NCBI RefSeq assembly: GCF_001678675.1
Contig: NZ_LZRN01000014.1
Coordinates: 30,150 to 94,149, forward strand
Length of the DNA stretch: 64,000 nt
From: Gelidibacter algens
GTDB lineage: Bacteria; Bacteroidota; Bacteroidia; Flavobacteriales; Flavobacteriaceae
Direction of reading: 5' to 3'
Shown here: positions 1 to 8,620 of the stretch, piece after piece
How positions within the stretch are numbered: the stretch's first letter is position 1
Layout: the number at the start of each line of letters is the position of its first letter
Program-made: the position numbers and the translations under genes
Notes under the pieces: model-generated
The model's input: only the letters and a program-made list of their open reading frames with translations
What the model was told of the DNA's origin: nothing
The model's database searches: none

Positions 1-288
1 AGTTTGTATGACGTGGTTTCTTCTGGAGATTCTCCAAACCCTGACCGAAATTTAATGACAGAGTCATTAAGTTTGGAAATTGACAGAGCGTTAAGCACGC
101 TTTCCCAAAAAGAAAGTGATGTGATTAGATTGAATTTTGGTTTGAGCAATCAACCGCCAATGACCTTGGATGAGATTGGGAAAACTTTTGATCTGACAAG
201 AGAACGTGTACGTCAAATAAGGGAAAAAGGAATCAGAAGATTGAAGCATACGTCAAAAAGTAAAATTTTAAAAACGTATTTGGGATAG
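1..288 (+). CDS. rpoD: RNA polymerase sigma factor RpoD/SigA, C-terminal part (5' end outside window)
   Basis: The reading frame is open from the first base and ends with TAG at 286-288. The visible ~95 residues are sigma region 4. The C-terminal helix-turn-helix (MTLDEIGKTFDLTRERVRQI, then EKGIRRLKH) is the region 4.2 signature that contacts the -35/-33 promoter element. Length and identity of the missing N-terminal part cannot be seen. The short compact tail and its place before rpsU fit the primary sigma factor of Bacteroidota, which recognises the TTG/TANNTTTG promoters seen elsewhere in this window. An alternative sigma-70 paralogue is less likely. Confidence 0.85.
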   Translation, partial: SLYDVVSSGDSPNPDRNLMTESLSLEIDRALSTLSQKESDVIRLNFGLSNQPPMTLDEIGKTFDLTRERVRQIREKGIRRLKHTSKSKILKTYLG

Positions 289-321
289 ACTCAAATACAT
301 TATATACTCTAATAATTATCT

Positions 322-516
322 ATGTTAAGAATTGAAATTAAAGAAGGCGAGAACATCGAACGCGCCATTAAACGTTACAAACGTAAACACAGAAATGTGA
401 AAGTGATGCAGAATTTGAGAGAGAATCAATACTTCACGAAACCTTCAGTGAAGAGAAGAAGACAACTACAAAAAGCATCGTATATTCAAAACTTAAGAGA
501 TCAGGAAGAAATGTAG
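322..516 (+). CDS. rpsU: 30S ribosomal protein S21
   Basis: A 64-residue, highly basic protein starting MLRIEIKEGENIERAIKRYK with a C-terminal RRRQLQKASY segment, typical of bS21 from Bacteroidota. It binds the small subunit near the anti-Shine-Dalgarno end of 16S rRNA. The gene lies 33 bases after the sigma factor stop, so co-transcription is likely. This arrangement (rpsU next to a primary sigma factor) recurs in bacteria. It is followed by a perfect long-stem hairpin that should end the transcript. Length is normal for the family and the ATG start is unambiguous. Confidence 0.95.
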   Translation: MLRIEIKEGENIERAIKRYKRKHRNVKVMQNLRENQYFTKPSVKRRRQLQKASYIQNLRDQEEM

Positions 517-531
517 TCTCTTCTTACTTTA

Positions 532-572
532 AAAACAGGAAATCACGTTATTGCAACGTGATTTCCTGTTTT
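532..572. terminator. Bidirectional terminator shared by rpsU and the convergent small membrane protein gene
   Basis: An 18-bp perfect stem (532-549 paired with 555-572) with a 5-base loop. It starts with AAAA and ends with TTTT, so it works as an A/T-flanked terminator on both strands. Its right arm encodes the last codons and its loop edge the stop of the minus-strand gene that ends at 548. Confidence 0.85.
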
Positions 573-784
573 CCAATAGGATGGTCTTCATAAAAATCGT
601 CAAAAGTTTTGTCTGTGGTATAATTATCCTTCAATACTTTATAGACCATGACTGCAACAAGTATTTGTCCTAAAATGGTAACATAAAACACCCATGTAAA
701 GGATATATCCATGGCTACCATAATTGTTAAGGTCACCAGCAGCAACGTGGTAACAGCAACGTAAAACATTCCCGAAATTTTCAT
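548..784 (-). CDS. Small two-helix membrane protein, unknown function
   Basis: A 78-residue protein with two hydrophobic helices (about residues 5-24 and 28-49) and a charged acidic C-terminal tail (KTFDDFYEDHP). I do not recognise a named family; similar short membrane proteins are common as hypotheticals in flavobacteria. It is convergent with rpsU and its last seven codons and stop lie inside the shared terminator hairpin, which constrains its C-terminus (KQEITLQ). Upstream is about 200 bp with no gene. Supported by a clean ATG, the hydrophobic pattern and its fit between neighbours. Confidence 0.6.
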   Translation of the reverse strand: MKISGMFYVAVTTLLLVTLTIMVAMDISFTWVFYVTILGQILVAVMVYKVLKDNYTTDKTFDDFYEDHPIGKQEITLQ

Positions 785-998
785 AATTCTTATATTTTAA
801 TAGGTTAATTTATTTTGAGATCGCTTTTTACTTATCAGGAATCTTATCTATGAGGAAATATAAAGCTTTCATTGTAATAACTTGGCGTCATTGTGAATGG
901 CACAATCTAACTTGACACTCTCATTACACTGTATTAAAATACAACAAATCTGTTCTTTCAAAAAACTTATAATCGTAAAGTATTGTTAACAGCTTTCA

Positions 999-1793
999 TT
1001 AAGAAACTGAAAGCGAAATGACGTACCCTTCACTCCCCCTAACATTAAAAACGGTCTGATCTTCAAAGATGAGATATTGACCCTTAATTCCTTTCAAAAC
1101 GCCTTGATAGAGCGGCATTTTCTCCAAACTGAGACTTTTTGGTTTTTCAGGATATTGTAAAACAGGAAATTCCATATGGGTTTCGGAATTGCTGGCTATA
1201 AAATAATCCAAGGCTTCTGCAGGAATATATTGTCGCAACCGATCGCGCCATTCTATTAAGTTTTCATCAACGATCTCATTTTTTAACATGGTGCGCCAAT
1301 TGGTCTTGTCAGCTACATAATCTTTAAGCGCGACTTCAGTTATGCCTGCCAAGTACCTATTGGGAACTTCTACAATTTCGATAGCTTCATGCGCTCCTTG
1401 ATCAATCCATCGTGTGGGCACCTGACTTTTTCTAGTGACACCCACTTTAACATTGCTGGAATTTGCCAAATACACCACATGAGGTTGTAACTGTACCCTT
1501 TTTTCAAAGTCCAAATCACGGTCTTCTTGATCTAAATGTGCGGTACTCAATTCTGGCCGTATGATCCAATCTGCGGCTTGGGGGATATCAAAAAAGCAAC
1601 TTTTACAATATCCCTGTCTGTAGATCGGTTTGTTGAGCGAACAGTTGAGACATTGGTATCCAATAAATTGAATCGTAATGGTTTTATCCAACAATTGATT
1701 CATATTGATGAAGTCATTTTCAAACATTAGGTAGTATTGGATCGGCTGTGAAAACTCGGTTGCCATTTTGGTCAAGACCCCTTGGTACGTCAT
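999..1793 (-). CDS. DUF2797 domain-containing protein
   Basis: A 264-residue protein matching the DUF2797 family in layout. An N-terminal beta-rich part is followed by a four-cysteine cluster (CLNC near residue 48, CKSC near 68) that probably binds zinc. A middle block follows (PHVVYLANSSNVKVGVTRKSQVPTRW), which resembles GIY-YIG-like folds (YLA...VKVGVTR). The biochemical role is unknown. It is divergent from the GH3 gene, with only 73 bases between start codons, so the two may share a control region. No truncation is seen; the length is usual for the family. Confidence 0.8.
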   Translation of the reverse strand: MTYQGVLTKMATEFSQPIQYYLMFENDFINMNQLLDKTITIQFIGYQCLNCSLNKPIYRQGYCKSCFFDIPQAADWIIRPELSTAHLDQEDRDLDFEKRVQLQPHVVYLANSSNVKVGVTRKSQVPTRWIDQGAHEAIEIVEVPNRYLAGITEVALKDYVADKTNWRTMLKNEIVDENLIEWRDRLRQYIPAEALDYFIASNSETHMEFPVLQYPEKPKSLSLEKMPLYQGVLKGIKGQYLIFEDQTVFNVRGSEGYVISLSVS

Positions 1794-1866
1794 TTATTTA
1801 AAAATTTTATTTAGAAGAATTTATTTAAAAAAAGTGTTATTTTTAGTCATTAAAGATACTATAAAT

Positions 1867-3381
1867 ATGCCAATTCCATTAGTAAATTCTATTGCTTCAT
1901 GGTTCTTGAAAAAGCGTTTTCACCAAATTGAACTGTTTTTAAAATACCCCAATGAAGTACAGAATGAATTGCTTCAAGATCTCTTGATTACTGCAAAAGA
2001 CACCGAAATTGGCAGAAAATATGATTTTGCAAGTATTTCAAATTACCGCACCTTTGCAGACCGACTTCCCATCACCTCATATGAAGACACTCAGGCCAAT
2101 ATTGAACGTTCCCGTATGGGCGAAAACAATATTTTTTGGCCAACACCCATCAAATGGTTTGCAAAGTCCAGTGGTACTACCAATGCTAAAAGCAAATTTA
2201 TTCCTGTTAGTTATGAATCATTGGAAGACTGTCATTATGCTGCCAGCAAAGACCTATTGTGTATGTACCTCAATAATAATGAAAACTCCCAACTGTTTAC
2301 AGGAAAGAGTTTAAGGCTTGGTGGCAGCAAGGAACTTTACAAGGAAAACGGCACTGTTTTTGGAGATTTGTCTGCTATTTTAATTGATAATATGCCTTTC
2401 TGGGCTGAATATAGCAGTACCCCTAGCAGCAAAGTGTCGTTGATGAGCGACTGGGAATACAAAATGCAAGCAATTGTTAATGAAACCATAGATGAAAAGG
2501 TAACAAGTCTTGCAGGGGTCCCCTCTTGGATGTTGGTGCTTTTGAACACTGTTTTGGAAACCACAAACAAGCAGAGCATTTTGGACATTTGGCCAAATTT
2601 GGAAGTTTATTTTCACGGTGGTGTGAGCTTCTTGCCCTATGCAGATCAGTACAAGGCCATCTTGCCTAAAAAAGATTTTAGGTATTACGAAATTTATAAT
2701 GCCTCTGAAGGCTTTTTCGCTATTCAGGACCAGAACAGCTCCAGCGAGCTCCTGCTGATGTTGGACTATGGTATTTTTTATGAATTTATACCTATGGACG
2801 TTTATGGAACTCCGCAGCAGCGCATCATTCCGTTGGCAGACGTTGAAAAGAACAAAAATTACGCAGTGGTCATCACCACAAATGCAGGACTCTGGCGCTA
2901 TAAAATTGGAGACACCATACGGTTTACTTCATTACATCCTTACCGCATTAAGGTAAGTGGGCGCACTAAACATCATATTAATGTATTTGGTGAAGAATTG
3001 ATCATTGAAAATGCAGAAGACGCCTTAAAAAAGGTATGCAAAAAAACAAAAGCGCAAATTATAGATTATACCGCGGCACCTATTTTTATGAGCGGTAGAG
3101 ATAAGGGCGCGCATGAATGGATCATTGAATTTAAAACACCCCCAGAAGACATTAATTATTTTACTGAATTATTGGACAACGCTTTGAAGTCATTAAATTC
3201 AGACTATGAAGCCAAACGTTACAATAATATCACACTTAACAGCCCTAAAATACATATTGCAAGACATCACTTATTTTATGATTGGCTGAAGCAACAGGAC
3301 AAACTTGGTGGGCAACATAAAGTACCTCGACTTTCTAACACCCGCCACTATATGGATGCACTTTTGAAGTTGAATGTGTAA
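1867..3381 (+). CDS. GH3 auxin-responsive promoter-family protein (acyl-adenylate/amide synthetase-like)
   Basis: A 504-residue GH3-fold enzyme. The adenylate-forming signature WFAKSSGTTNAKSKFIPVS lies near residues 97-115; further ATP/substrate motifs are HGGVSFLPY, YNASEGFFAIQ, and GLWRYKIGDTIRFT with GRTKHHINVFGEEL, which lead into the C-terminal lid. Plant GH3 enzymes conjugate amino acids to acyl hormones; the substrate of bacterial versions is unknown, so only an ATP-dependent acyl-amide or thioester ligase role can be inferred. The frame is open further upstream to 1768, but the ATG at 1867 gives the family's usual N-terminus (MPIPLVNSIASWFLKK) and avoids overlap with the divergent DUF2797 gene. 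Confidence 0.85.
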   Translation: MPIPLVNSIASWFLKKRFHQIELFLKYPNEVQNELLQDLLITAKDTEIGRKYDFASISNYRTFADRLPITSYEDTQANIERSRMGENNIFWPTPIKWFAKSSGTTNAKSKFIPVSYESLEDCHYAASKDLLCMYLNNNENSQLFTGKSLRLGGSKELYKENGTVFGDLSAILIDNMPFWAEYSSTPSSKVSLMSDWEYKMQAIVNETIDEKVTSLAGVPSWMLVLLNTVLETTNKQSILDIWPNLEVYFHGGVSFLPYADQYKAILPKKDFRYYEIYNASEGFFAIQDQNSSSELLLMLDYGIFYEFIPMDVYGTPQQRIIPLADVEKNKNYAVVITTNAGLWRYKIGDTIRFTSLHPYRIKVSGRTKHHINVFGEELIIENAEDALKKVCKKTKAQIIDYTAAPIFMSGRDKGAHEWIIEFKTPPEDINYFTELLDNALKSLNSDYEAKRYNNITLNSPKIHIARHHLFYDWLKQQDKLGGQHKVPRLSNTRHYMDALLKLNV

Positions 3382-3626
3382 CGGTACTTTAGCGGAAAAA
3401 TTAACATTTTACATTTTTATAACGAGAATAAAGTGAGGTTTATCTAAAAACATATACAGTAGTTTTTATCTTACAAATATGCTACTATATTTACGTCCAA
3501 GTTATCAATAAGGTACTGTACATTGTGGCGTATTTATAAACGCAAAAGGCATAAACGATAGGTTTCTATTGTAAAGATATTCAAAGCATTGTTTCTGCAA
3601 TATTAGTTTTTAAATCCAAAAAAATA
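3382..3626. other. Intergenic region after the GH3 gene, no gene seen
   Basis: About 245 AT-rich bases before the clpX terminator. No open frame with family-like content, no tRNA-like cloverleaf and no repeat array could be recognised. It separates two convergent genes, so its only expected content is 3' untranslated sequence. Confidence 0.5.
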
Positions 3627-3660
3627 AAAACCACCCTGAAAAGAGTGGTTTTATTTTTTG
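3621..3660 (-). terminator. Intrinsic terminator of clpX
   Basis: Stem AAAACCAC (3627-3634) paired with GTGGTTTT (3645-3652), loop of 10 bases. Read on the minus strand it is followed by a T-rich run, directly after the clpX stop codon at 3677. The flanking A and T runs could also let it act on the plus strand. Confidence 0.75.
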
Positions 3661-3676
3661 TAAGATGTATCAAACT

Positions 3677-4909
3677 TTAGGAGACCGCCTTTAAACGTTT
3701 TAAGGTAGTTTTGTCTAACTTATCTTCAGCATATTCTCTATTGACGTGGAGTTTTGTTTCCTTTCCACTTGGCAATTCAAACATGGCATCTGTCAAAATC
3801 TCTTCGCAAAGAGATCTCAAACCCCTTGCTCCCAATTTATATTCAATTGCTTTGTCGACTATAAAGTCCAAAGCGCCATCTGTTATACTGAATTTGATAT
3901 CATCCATTTCAAACAACTTTTGATATTGCTTGATAATTGCATTCTTTGGTTGCGTTAAGATTGCTCTTAGGGTTTTCGCATCTAAAGGATCCATATAACT
4001 CAACACCGGCAAACGCCCAATGATTTCCGGAATCAAGCCAAAATCTTTCAAATCTTTTGGTATGATATATTGCAATAAGTTTTCGGAATCAATCACATCT
4101 TCCTGAGATGCGGCTTTATAGCCAATGGCTGCCATGTTCAGTCTTTTGGAAATGATACGCTCAATCCCATCAAAAGCACCACCTGCAATAAATAGGATAT
4201 GCTCAGTATTGACCTCAATAAACTTTTGGTCAGGGTGCTTACGACCTCCTTTTGGTGGCACATTAACCGTAGTACCCTCTAATAATTTCAAAAGGGCCTG
4301 CTGTACACCTTCTCCAGAAACATCTCTGGTTATAGAAGGATTATCACTTTTACGAGCAATTTTATCGATCTCGTCAATAAATACAATTCCCTTTTCGGCC
4401 TTTTCAAGACTGTAATCTGCTGCTTGTAACAAGCGCGTCAAAATACTTTCCACATCTTCACCTACATAGCCTGCTTCTGTCAATACCGTTGCATCAACAA
4501 TGGCCAAAGGCACATTGAGCATTTTTGCAATGGTTTTAGCCATTAAGGTTTTCCCTGTTCCGGTTTGTCCGACCATCACGATATTACTCTTTTGTATTTC
4601 AATATCGTCATTAGTTGCGGGTTGCAATAACCTTTTATAATGGTTATAAACCGCAACAGACATTACCCTTTTGGTGTATTCTTGACCTATGATATATTCA
4701 TCAAGAAAATTCTTGATTTGCATAGGTTTTTTAAGCATCAATTCAGACGACAGCTCTGAGTTCCCACTCTGTTTTGATTCTTCCAAAACAATGCCATGGG
4801 CCTGCTCTATACACCTGTCACATATATGTGCATCCAATCCTGCAATCAACAAACTGGTTTCTGGCTTTTTCCTACCACAAAACGAACATTCTAATTCTTC
4901 CTTTGCCAT
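3677..4909 (-). CDS. clpX: ATP-dependent Clp protease ATP-binding subunit ClpX
   Basis: AAA+ unfoldase that feeds substrates to ClpP. The 410-residue protein has the N-terminal zinc-binding domain (Cys8, Cys11, Cys30, Cys33), Walker A GQTGTGKT at 114-121, Walker B VFIDEID at 176-182, the [10 protein letters not shown] pore loop, and the C-terminal LGARGLRSL sensor-2 region. Length is normal. The gene follows clpP on the minus strand after 64 bases and ends in its own hairpin, so the order tig-clpP-clpX is as in most bacteria. Confidence 0.97.
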   Translation of the reverse strand: MAKEELECSFCGRKKPETSLLIAGLDAHICDRCIEQAHGIVLEESKQSGNSELSSELMLKKPMQIKNFLDEYIIGQEYTKRVMSVAVYNHYKRLLQPATNDDIEIQKSNIVMVGQTGTGKTLMAKTIAKMLNVPLAIVDATVLTEAGYVGEDVESILTRLLQAADYSLEKAEKGIVFIDEIDKIARKSDNPSITRDVSGEGVQQALLKLLEGTTVNVPPKGGRKHPDQKFIEVNTEHILFIAGGAFDGIERIISKRLNMAAIGYKAASQEDVIDSENLLQYIIPKDLKDFGLIPEIIGRLPVLSYMDPLDAKTLRAILTQPKNAIIKQYQKLFEMDDIKFSITDGALDFIVDKAIEYKLGARGLRSLCEEILTDAMFELPSGKETKLHVNREYAEDKLDKTTLKRLKAVS

Positions 4910-4973
4910 AACTCTTTAATTCCTCATTTATTCAAATTTCAAATAATATCAGTACTGATAAGTTTCGAAATTA

Positions 4974-5654
4974 TTATTTTTTGCTACTAGATAAAACTTC
5001 ATCGATCATGCCGTATTCTTTGGCCCTGTCTGCTTTCATCCAATAATCCCTGTCACTATCATTATATACTTTTTCATAATCCTGCCCTGAATGTTTAGCA
5101 ATAATTTTGTAAAGCTCTTCCTTTAAGGTGACAATTTCTCTGGCCGAAATTTCAATATCACTAGCTTGACCTTGAGCACCACCCAAGGGTTGATGGATCA
5201 TGACGCGAGAATGCGTCAATCCACTGCGTTTTCCCTTCTCTCCTGCACATAATAAAACAGCACCCATTGACGCTGCCATACCAGTACAAATGGTGGCGAC
5301 ATCAGGTTTGATAAGCTGCATGGTATCATAAATACCAAGACCTGCATACACACTTCCTCCTGGAGAGTTAATGTAGATTTGTATGTCCTTAGATGCGTCA
5401 GTACTTTCCAGAAACAACAATTGCGCCTGGATAATGTTAGCGACTTGGTCATTAATGGCTGTACCCATAAAAATAATACGATCCATCATCAGCCTAGAAA
5501 ACACGTCCATAGCCACTGCATTCATTTGACGCTCTTCAATAATATTTGGCGTCAAACCAACAGGATACATACTGTTCATGATTTGATTATAATACGTACT
5601 GCTAATGCCTTGATCCTTTATTGCGAATTTTTCAAATTCTTGTCCGTAATCCAT
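4974..5654 (-). CDS. clpP: ATP-dependent Clp protease proteolytic subunit ClpP
   Basis: Serine protease forming the tetradecameric chamber that partners ClpX. The catalytic triad is visible: Ser129 in GMAASMGA, His154 in MIHQPLGG, and Asp203 in SDRDYWM. The 226-residue protein has an N-terminal extension of about 30 residues compared with the classical mature enzyme, which is probably a cleaved propeptide. It sits between tig and clpX. A terminator follows tig, so clpP probably has its own promoter in the 80-base spacer, although no good consensus match was found there. Confidence 0.97.
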   Translation of the reverse strand: MDYGQEFEKFAIKDQGISSTYYNQIMNSMYPVGLTPNIIEERQMNAVAMDVFSRLMMDRIIFMGTAINDQVANIIQAQLLFLESTDASKDIQIYINSPGGSVYAGLGIYDTMQLIKPDVATICTGMAASMGAVLLCAGEKGKRSGLTHSRVMIHQPLGGAQGQASDIEISAREIVTLKEELYKIIAKHSGQDYEKVYNDSDRDYWMKADRAKEYGMIDEVLSSSKK

Positions 5655-5711
5655 AAATATTTTTTAGTTCTTAAATTCGTGAAAACCCCATATTTGCTGG
5701 GATACTTAGAT

Positions 5712-5758
5712 GACTACCAAGTAGTCAAAAAAAAGCGTAAAACTTAACAGTTTACGCT
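5712..5758 (-). terminator. Intrinsic terminator of tig, with an adjacent small palindrome
   Basis: Stem AGCGTAAA (5734-5741) with TTTACGCT (5751-5758). On the minus strand it runs into a tract of eight T. Just beyond it lies the short inverted repeat GACTAC-CAA-GTAGTC (5712-5726). The whole element lies between tig and clpP and would partly uncouple the two. Confidence 0.75.
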
Positions 5759-5786
5759 CTAAAGATAACGATTTAATTTAGAATTA

Positions 5787-7109
5787 TTAGCTGTAAAACT
5801 CTTTTACAAAATCGTCATAGGTAATTTCCTTCACCTTAAGATTCGCTTCTTTTTTGTAAAGTTCCAACAATTTTTGGCTCATCAATTGCTCTGACAAACG
5901 TTTTACTTCATCCCTATTGGACAAAATACGTGCCGCAATATCTTCCAATTCTTTATCTTGAGGATCCATTTGGCCAAATTGAGCCATTTGCACCTTAATC
6001 ATTTCTTTGGCAAAGTCTTTTAGGTCATCAAAAGAAACTTGCAACTTATACTTTTCAATCAACTTACCTTCGATCAATTGGTAACGCATGCTTTTTTCAG
6101 AATTTTCATACTCTTCTTTAGCCTGATCTGCATTCAGTTGATCTTCACCTGCCGTTTGCATCCATTTTTGTAAGAAGGATGATGGAAGGTCAAATTTTGT
6201 GTTCTCAACCAAATGCTCAGTAACATCGTTCAGGAATTTTTGATCACCTTGTTGTCCAAATTGCTTTTCAGAATCCTCCTTTATTTTAGCTTTCAATTCA
6301 ATTACCGACGTTACAACATCCTTACCAAATAACTTATCAAATAGCTCCTGATCCAAATCGGCCAATTCTCTAGTATTGATTTCTTCTACAGTAAAGGTAA
6401 CCTCTACATCCAAATCATGGATGTCATCATGGGTTACTTTTAAAAAGCTCATCAAATCATGATCGTCATTAACCAAACCTTTGGTTTTCATAGTGATGAC
6501 ATCACCAACTTTAGCTCCAAGCAATGATTTTTCAGCAGTTTTACTTTTGATTTTGTCTAAGGTAAATGTTGCTTTATTATTGATTTCTTTTTCTTCATTT
6601 ACAAAAATACCTGTAACTTCTGAATCCTTTGTAACTTCATCCTGAGCGATCAATTTGCCATATTGCTTGCGGATATGCTCTACTTGACCGTCAATCATTT
6701 TATCATCAGCAACAATAGTGTATTGTGTAATTGGCTTTTTACCTTTTAGCTCCACTTCAAATTCAGGCGTTAAGCCCAATTCAAACTCGAATGAAAAAGA
6801 ATCAGCATCCCAATCAAGATCATCCTGAGATTTTGGCAACGGGCTACCTAAAACGTCCAATTTCTCTTCGGTCATATACTTTTTCAGGGCGTCCTGTAAA
6901 AGCTTGTTAACTTCATCAACCAACACAGCTTTCCCGTATTGCTTTTTTACCATGGTCATCGGCACATGGCCTTTTCTGAATCCAGGGATGTTAGCTGATT
7001 TACGGTAATCTGTAAGGATTTTTTCTACTTTATCGCTATAATCTTCTTTAGCAATATCTACTTTCACTACAGCATTTAATGCGTCAATGTTTTCTCTTGT
7101 AATATTCAT
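5787..7109 (-). CDS. tig: Trigger factor (ribosome-associated chaperone, peptidyl-prolyl isomerase)
   Basis: A 440-residue chaperone that binds nascent chains at the ribosome exit. The ribosome-docking signature PGFRKGHVPMTMVKKQYG is at about residues 42-59, followed by a long charged middle and a helical C-terminal chaperone domain. The central PPIase domain is divergent, as is usual in Bacteroidota. A textbook promoter lies 150 bases upstream (7267-7296) and an intrinsic terminator lies after the stop. Its position upstream of clpP-clpX ties folding to proteolysis. Confidence 0.92.
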   Translation of the reverse strand: MNITRENIDALNAVVKVDIAKEDYSDKVEKILTDYRKSANIPGFRKGHVPMTMVKKQYGKAVLVDEVNKLLQDALKKYMTEEKLDVLGSPLPKSQDDLDWDADSFSFEFELGLTPEFEVELKGKKPITQYTIVADDKMIDGQVEHIRKQYGKLIAQDEVTKDSEVTGIFVNEEKEINNKATFTLDKIKSKTAEKSLLGAKVGDVITMKTKGLVNDDHDLMSFLKVTHDDIHDLDVEVTFTVEEINTRELADLDQELFDKLFGKDVVTSVIELKAKIKEDSEKQFGQQGDQKFLNDVTEHLVENTKFDLPSSFLQKWMQTAGEDQLNADQAKEEYENSEKSMRYQLIEGKLIEKYKLQVSFDDLKDFAKEMIKVQMAQFGQMDPQDKELEDIAARILSNRDEVKRLSEQLMSQKLLELYKKEANLKVKEITYDDFVKEFYS

Positions 7110-7266
7110 ATTATAATTAATAAAGCCTAAAGGCGTTTTATTTTCTATTTTGGAATTTCATCTTAATATTTCCCTCATAAAAATCGGGACGAGTTCAACT
7201 TGCGTGTTTAACATCTACGCTAAATAGACAAATTAAAATCACTTGTTTCACTAAAAATTCGGGATG

Positions 7267-7296
7267 CAAAATTAAACAATTTTTAAATCCCAACAA
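7267..7296 (-). promoter_or_regulatory. Promoter of tig
   Basis: On the minus strand the -33 element TTTG/TTG (7294-7296) lies 19 bases from the -7 element TAATTTTG (7267-7274), an exact match to the TTG-N19-TANNTTTG consensus of Bacteroidota primary sigma factor. The predicted start, near 7260, gives a leader of about 150 bases. Confidence 0.7.
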
Positions 7297-7321
7297 AGTT
7301 TTTAAACACTTGATTTATAGA

Positions 7322-7669
7322 CTAGTTTTTGTCTTTATCCAACAAAGAAAAAAGCAGGGATTGCAAAAACGATAAGAGCAAGCTGAACAACAGTGCAATC
7401 CAAAAACCATTCACTTCAAAACCACCCAAAAATTCATCTGCCAACAGAATGATACAGGCATTGATCACCAATAAGAATAACCCAAGCGTTAGGATTGTAA
7501 TGGGCAAGGTCAAAATGACCAAAATTGGTTTTAAAATAGCGTTGAGCACCGCCAATACAATAGCTACTATAATGGCTGAAGTAAAGCCGGCAACTTCAAC
7601 TCCTGGAAGGAATTTTGCCAAAACCACCACGGCAATAGCTGTTAAAAGTAATCTGATAATTAAATTCAT
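7322..7669 (-). CDS. Phage holin family (superfamily IV, PF04020-type) small membrane protein
   Basis: A 115-residue protein made almost entirely of four hydrophobic helices, with the conserved LNAILKPILVILTLPITILTLGLF core typical in pattern of the '4 TMS phage holin' family. Despite the family name, chromosomal members in Bacteroidota are housekeeping membrane proteins of unknown role. There are no phage genes here. The gene is 36 bases downstream of the alpha/beta hydrolase on the same strand and probably shares its transcript. Confidence 0.75.
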   Translation of the reverse strand: MNLIIRLLLTAIAVVVLAKFLPGVEVAGFTSAIIVAIVLAVLNAILKPILVILTLPITILTLGLFLLVINACIILLADEFLGGFEVNGFWIALLFSLLLSFLQSLLFSLLDKDKN

Positions 7670-7705
7670 GTTTGTTTTGTTTTTTCAAAGATAACAAACC
7701 TTCCA

Positions 7706-8473
7706 TTAATGTGTCAAGAAATCCTGAACCTCTGCATAAAAATCCGTGGGATTTTCAGCATGTAACCAATGTCCCGCATTAGAGATCGTGTTTATTTTTG
7801 CTTTTGGAAAATGGGAATGAATCAAACTTTCATCTTGTGGTGAGATGTATTCTGAACGGTCCCCTCGCAAAAAGAGAGTGTCTTTTTCAAACTTAGCATG
7901 CATTGGCAATGGCTCTCCAACCTCATTGACCTGTTCTTTCAAAACCTCAAGATTTATCCGTAAGGCAAGCCTTCCCTTTTCTTTCCAGTATAAGTTTTTA
8001 AGCAGAAATTGTCGTGTTCCAACATCGGGCACATAGCGTTTCATCGCATCGTCTGCCGCGCCCCTGCTTTTAAGCGTCGTGAAATCTAAAGCAGACAAGC
8101 CTTTGAGTATATCATCATGGTGGGTTGGATAATAGCGCGGTGAAATATCAGCTATAATCAATTTAGAAACCACTTCAGCATATTCAACCGCAAATAACAT
8201 GGCTGTCTTTCCTCCCATGGAATGACCCAAAAGCACAATATTTGATAGCTGATGTTGGTCACAATAGCGTTTCAAATCTTCAACCATCACCTCATAGTTA
8301 AATTCATCGCTGTGAAAACTCCGTCCGTGATTACGTTGGTCAATGAGATGCACCTCAAAACCTTCTTCGCTGAATTGTGTGCCGAGCGTTTTCCAATTGT
8401 CACTCATGCCCAAAAATCCGTGGAGAAAAATAAAAGCTTGGCCTTCGCCTAAAATAGTGGAATGGAGATTCAT
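7706..8473 (-). CDS. Alpha/beta hydrolase, YbfF-like esterase
   Basis: A 255-residue hydrolase with the alpha/beta fold: oxyanion HGFLGMSDNW near residue 18, DQRNHGRS near 45, nucleophile elbow GHSMGG with Ser85, and the probable catalytic His in GHWLHAENP near the C-terminus. YbfF-type enzymes cleave short acyl esters and thioesters; the natural substrate is unknown. The region upstream of its ATG carries a heptanucleotide tandem array (8498-8550) starting 25 bases before the start codon, so repeat number could alter expression. pdxJ lies upstream on the same strand. Confidence 0.85.
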   Translation of the reverse strand: MNLHSTILGEGQAFIFLHGFLGMSDNWKTLGTQFSEEGFEVHLIDQRNHGRSFHSDEFNYEVMVEDLKRYCDQHQLSNIVLLGHSMGGKTAMLFAVEYAEVVSKLIIADISPRYYPTHHDDILKGLSALDFTTLKSRGAADDAMKRYVPDVGTRQFLLKNLYWKEKGRLALRINLEVLKEQVNEVGEPLPMHAKFEKDTLFLRGDRSEYISPQDESLIHSHFPKAKINTISNAGHWLHAENPTDFYAEVQDFLTH

Positions 8474-8497
8474 GATGATTTATGATTTTTTGTTTAT

Positions 8498-8550
8498 GAC
8501 GGGTGACAGATGACGGATGACGGGTGACGGGTGACGGGTGACGGGTGACG
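8498..8550. repeat. Heptanucleotide tandem array, unit GACGGGT (7 units plus partial)
   Basis: Seven consecutive 7-base units, five of them GACGGGT and two variants (GACAGAT, GACGGAT), then a partial unit. It ends 25 bases upstream of the hydrolase start codon. Copy number changes by slippage are plausible. Confidence 0.95.
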
Positions 8551-8571
8551 TATAATTAACGAATGATTTAT

Positions 8572-8620
8572 GCCAACTGAAAACTGCCAACTGAGGACTG
8601 CCAACTGAAGACTGAAAACT
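8572..8620. repeat. Heptanucleotide tandem array abutting the pdxJ stop codon
   Basis: Seven 7-base units with consensus GNNRACT (GCCAACT alternating with GAAAACT, GAGGACT, GAAGACT). The last unit runs into the pdxJ stop codon (8619-8621). It is a different unit from the neighbouring GACGGGT array but has the same period. Confidence 0.95.

Noticed and set aside
1768..1866. N-terminal extension of the GH3 protein
   Set aside because: It would overlap the divergent DUF2797 gene and is not typical for the family; the ATG at 1867 gives a normal N-terminus.
7322..7669. Prophage holin
   Set aside because: Only the family name suggests phage; there are no other phage genes and this family is common in ordinary Bacteroidota chromosomes.
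8498..8620. Possible CRISPR array
   Set aside because: The repeats are 7-base tandem units with no spacers and no cas genes nearby.
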